A stretch of 40,405 nt of DNA from a virus. The translations under genes and the position numbers were made by a program. Location: IMG/VR virus record IMGVR_UViG_3300044695_007193, positions 1 to 40,405 of that record; one strand, written 5' to 3'. This document shows, one piece after another, positions 40,386-40,405 of this stretch (the stretch's first letter is position 1; each line of letters starts with the position of its first letter). The notes beneath the pieces are model-generated. The model saw only the letters and a program-made list of their open reading frames with translations. It was not told the origin of the DNA and did no database searches.

Positions 40386-40405
40386 TTAACCAAGCAGCGA
40401 GCGCG
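40386..40405 (-). CDS. Proline-rich protein, last codons (truncated by window edge)
   Basis: The final six codons (...RSLLG) and TAA stop of the same gene seen complete at 464-853; the stop codon and neighbouring bases differ silently from the left copy. Confidence 0.8.

Larger units (their letters stand above)
39923..40405. repeat. Right copy of near-identical end overlap
   Basis: Counterpart of 1-483, colinear throughout, about 97 percent identical by eye. Includes the portal start and the last bases of the proline-rich gene. Confidence 0.9.

Noticed and set aside
1-40405. CRISPR arrays, insertion sequences, riboswitches
   Set aside because: No regularly spaced direct repeats with unique spacers, no transposase, and no recognisable riboswitch core were seen.

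Overview
The window is an essentially complete genome of a temperate, podovirus-like tailed phage. It reads as a circle of about 39.9 kb: bases 1-483 and 39923-40405 are the same locus (5' end of the portal gene and 3' end of the gene before it), colinear without gaps but differing at 16 positions by eye, all of them synonymous. The DNA is GC-rich, genes are tightly packed, and almost all lie on the minus strand. Lipoprotein and secreted-protein signals, an M15 peptidase and a virion transglycosylase suggest a Gram-negative host. I cannot name the host from the sequence.

Reading the minus strand in the direction of transcription, the early region runs from about 9020 down to 1295: a small ribbon-helix-helix (RHH) protein, several unknown small proteins, RecT annealing protein, RecE/ExoVIII-like exonuclease, RusA resolvase, a lambda-O-like replication protein with a candidate origin inside its gene, an SSB-like protein, and both terminase subunits. 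Most of these genes are joined by ATGA or TAATG overlaps. The head and tail region continues through 1263-464, across the circle junction, and from 40369 downward: a proline-rich protein, portal, an initiator-type tRNA gene, scaffold, metallophosphoesterase, helix-turn-helix protein, HExxH metallopeptidase, small membrane protein, major capsid protein, T7-like tail tubular proteins A and B, a GNAT-like protein, internal virion proteins (one with a transglycosylase domain), a 2805-residue polyvalent protein with an ADP-ribosyltransferase-like domain, tailspike, a secreted protein, a lipoprotein, further tail-associated proteins, holin candidates and endolysin (ending at 11159).

Only two convincing genes are on the plus strand: a second RHH protein (9108-9338), divergent from the first across a promoter/operator region, and a tyrosine integrase (9827-10975) beside a tRNA-3'-half-like sequence with repeated arm-type sites, the likely attP. 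No phage RNA polymerase or DNA polymerase is visible, so the virion module is T7-like while the early region resembles lambdoid temperate phages and depends on host polymerases.

The most striking unexplained signal is a 13-base word, TTTCGACTAANCC (reverse complement GGNTTAGTCGAAA), present 13 times around the circle in both orientations. Most copies lie within about 20 bases of a start codon that lacks a clear Shine-Dalgarno sequence. Where it falls inside genes it usually forces Gly-Leu-Val-Glu with a TTA leucine codon. Other leading observations are the initiator tRNA inside the head operon, the ADP-ribosyltransferase module in the giant virion protein, and the iteron-like repeats beside an AT-rich stretch in the replication gene.
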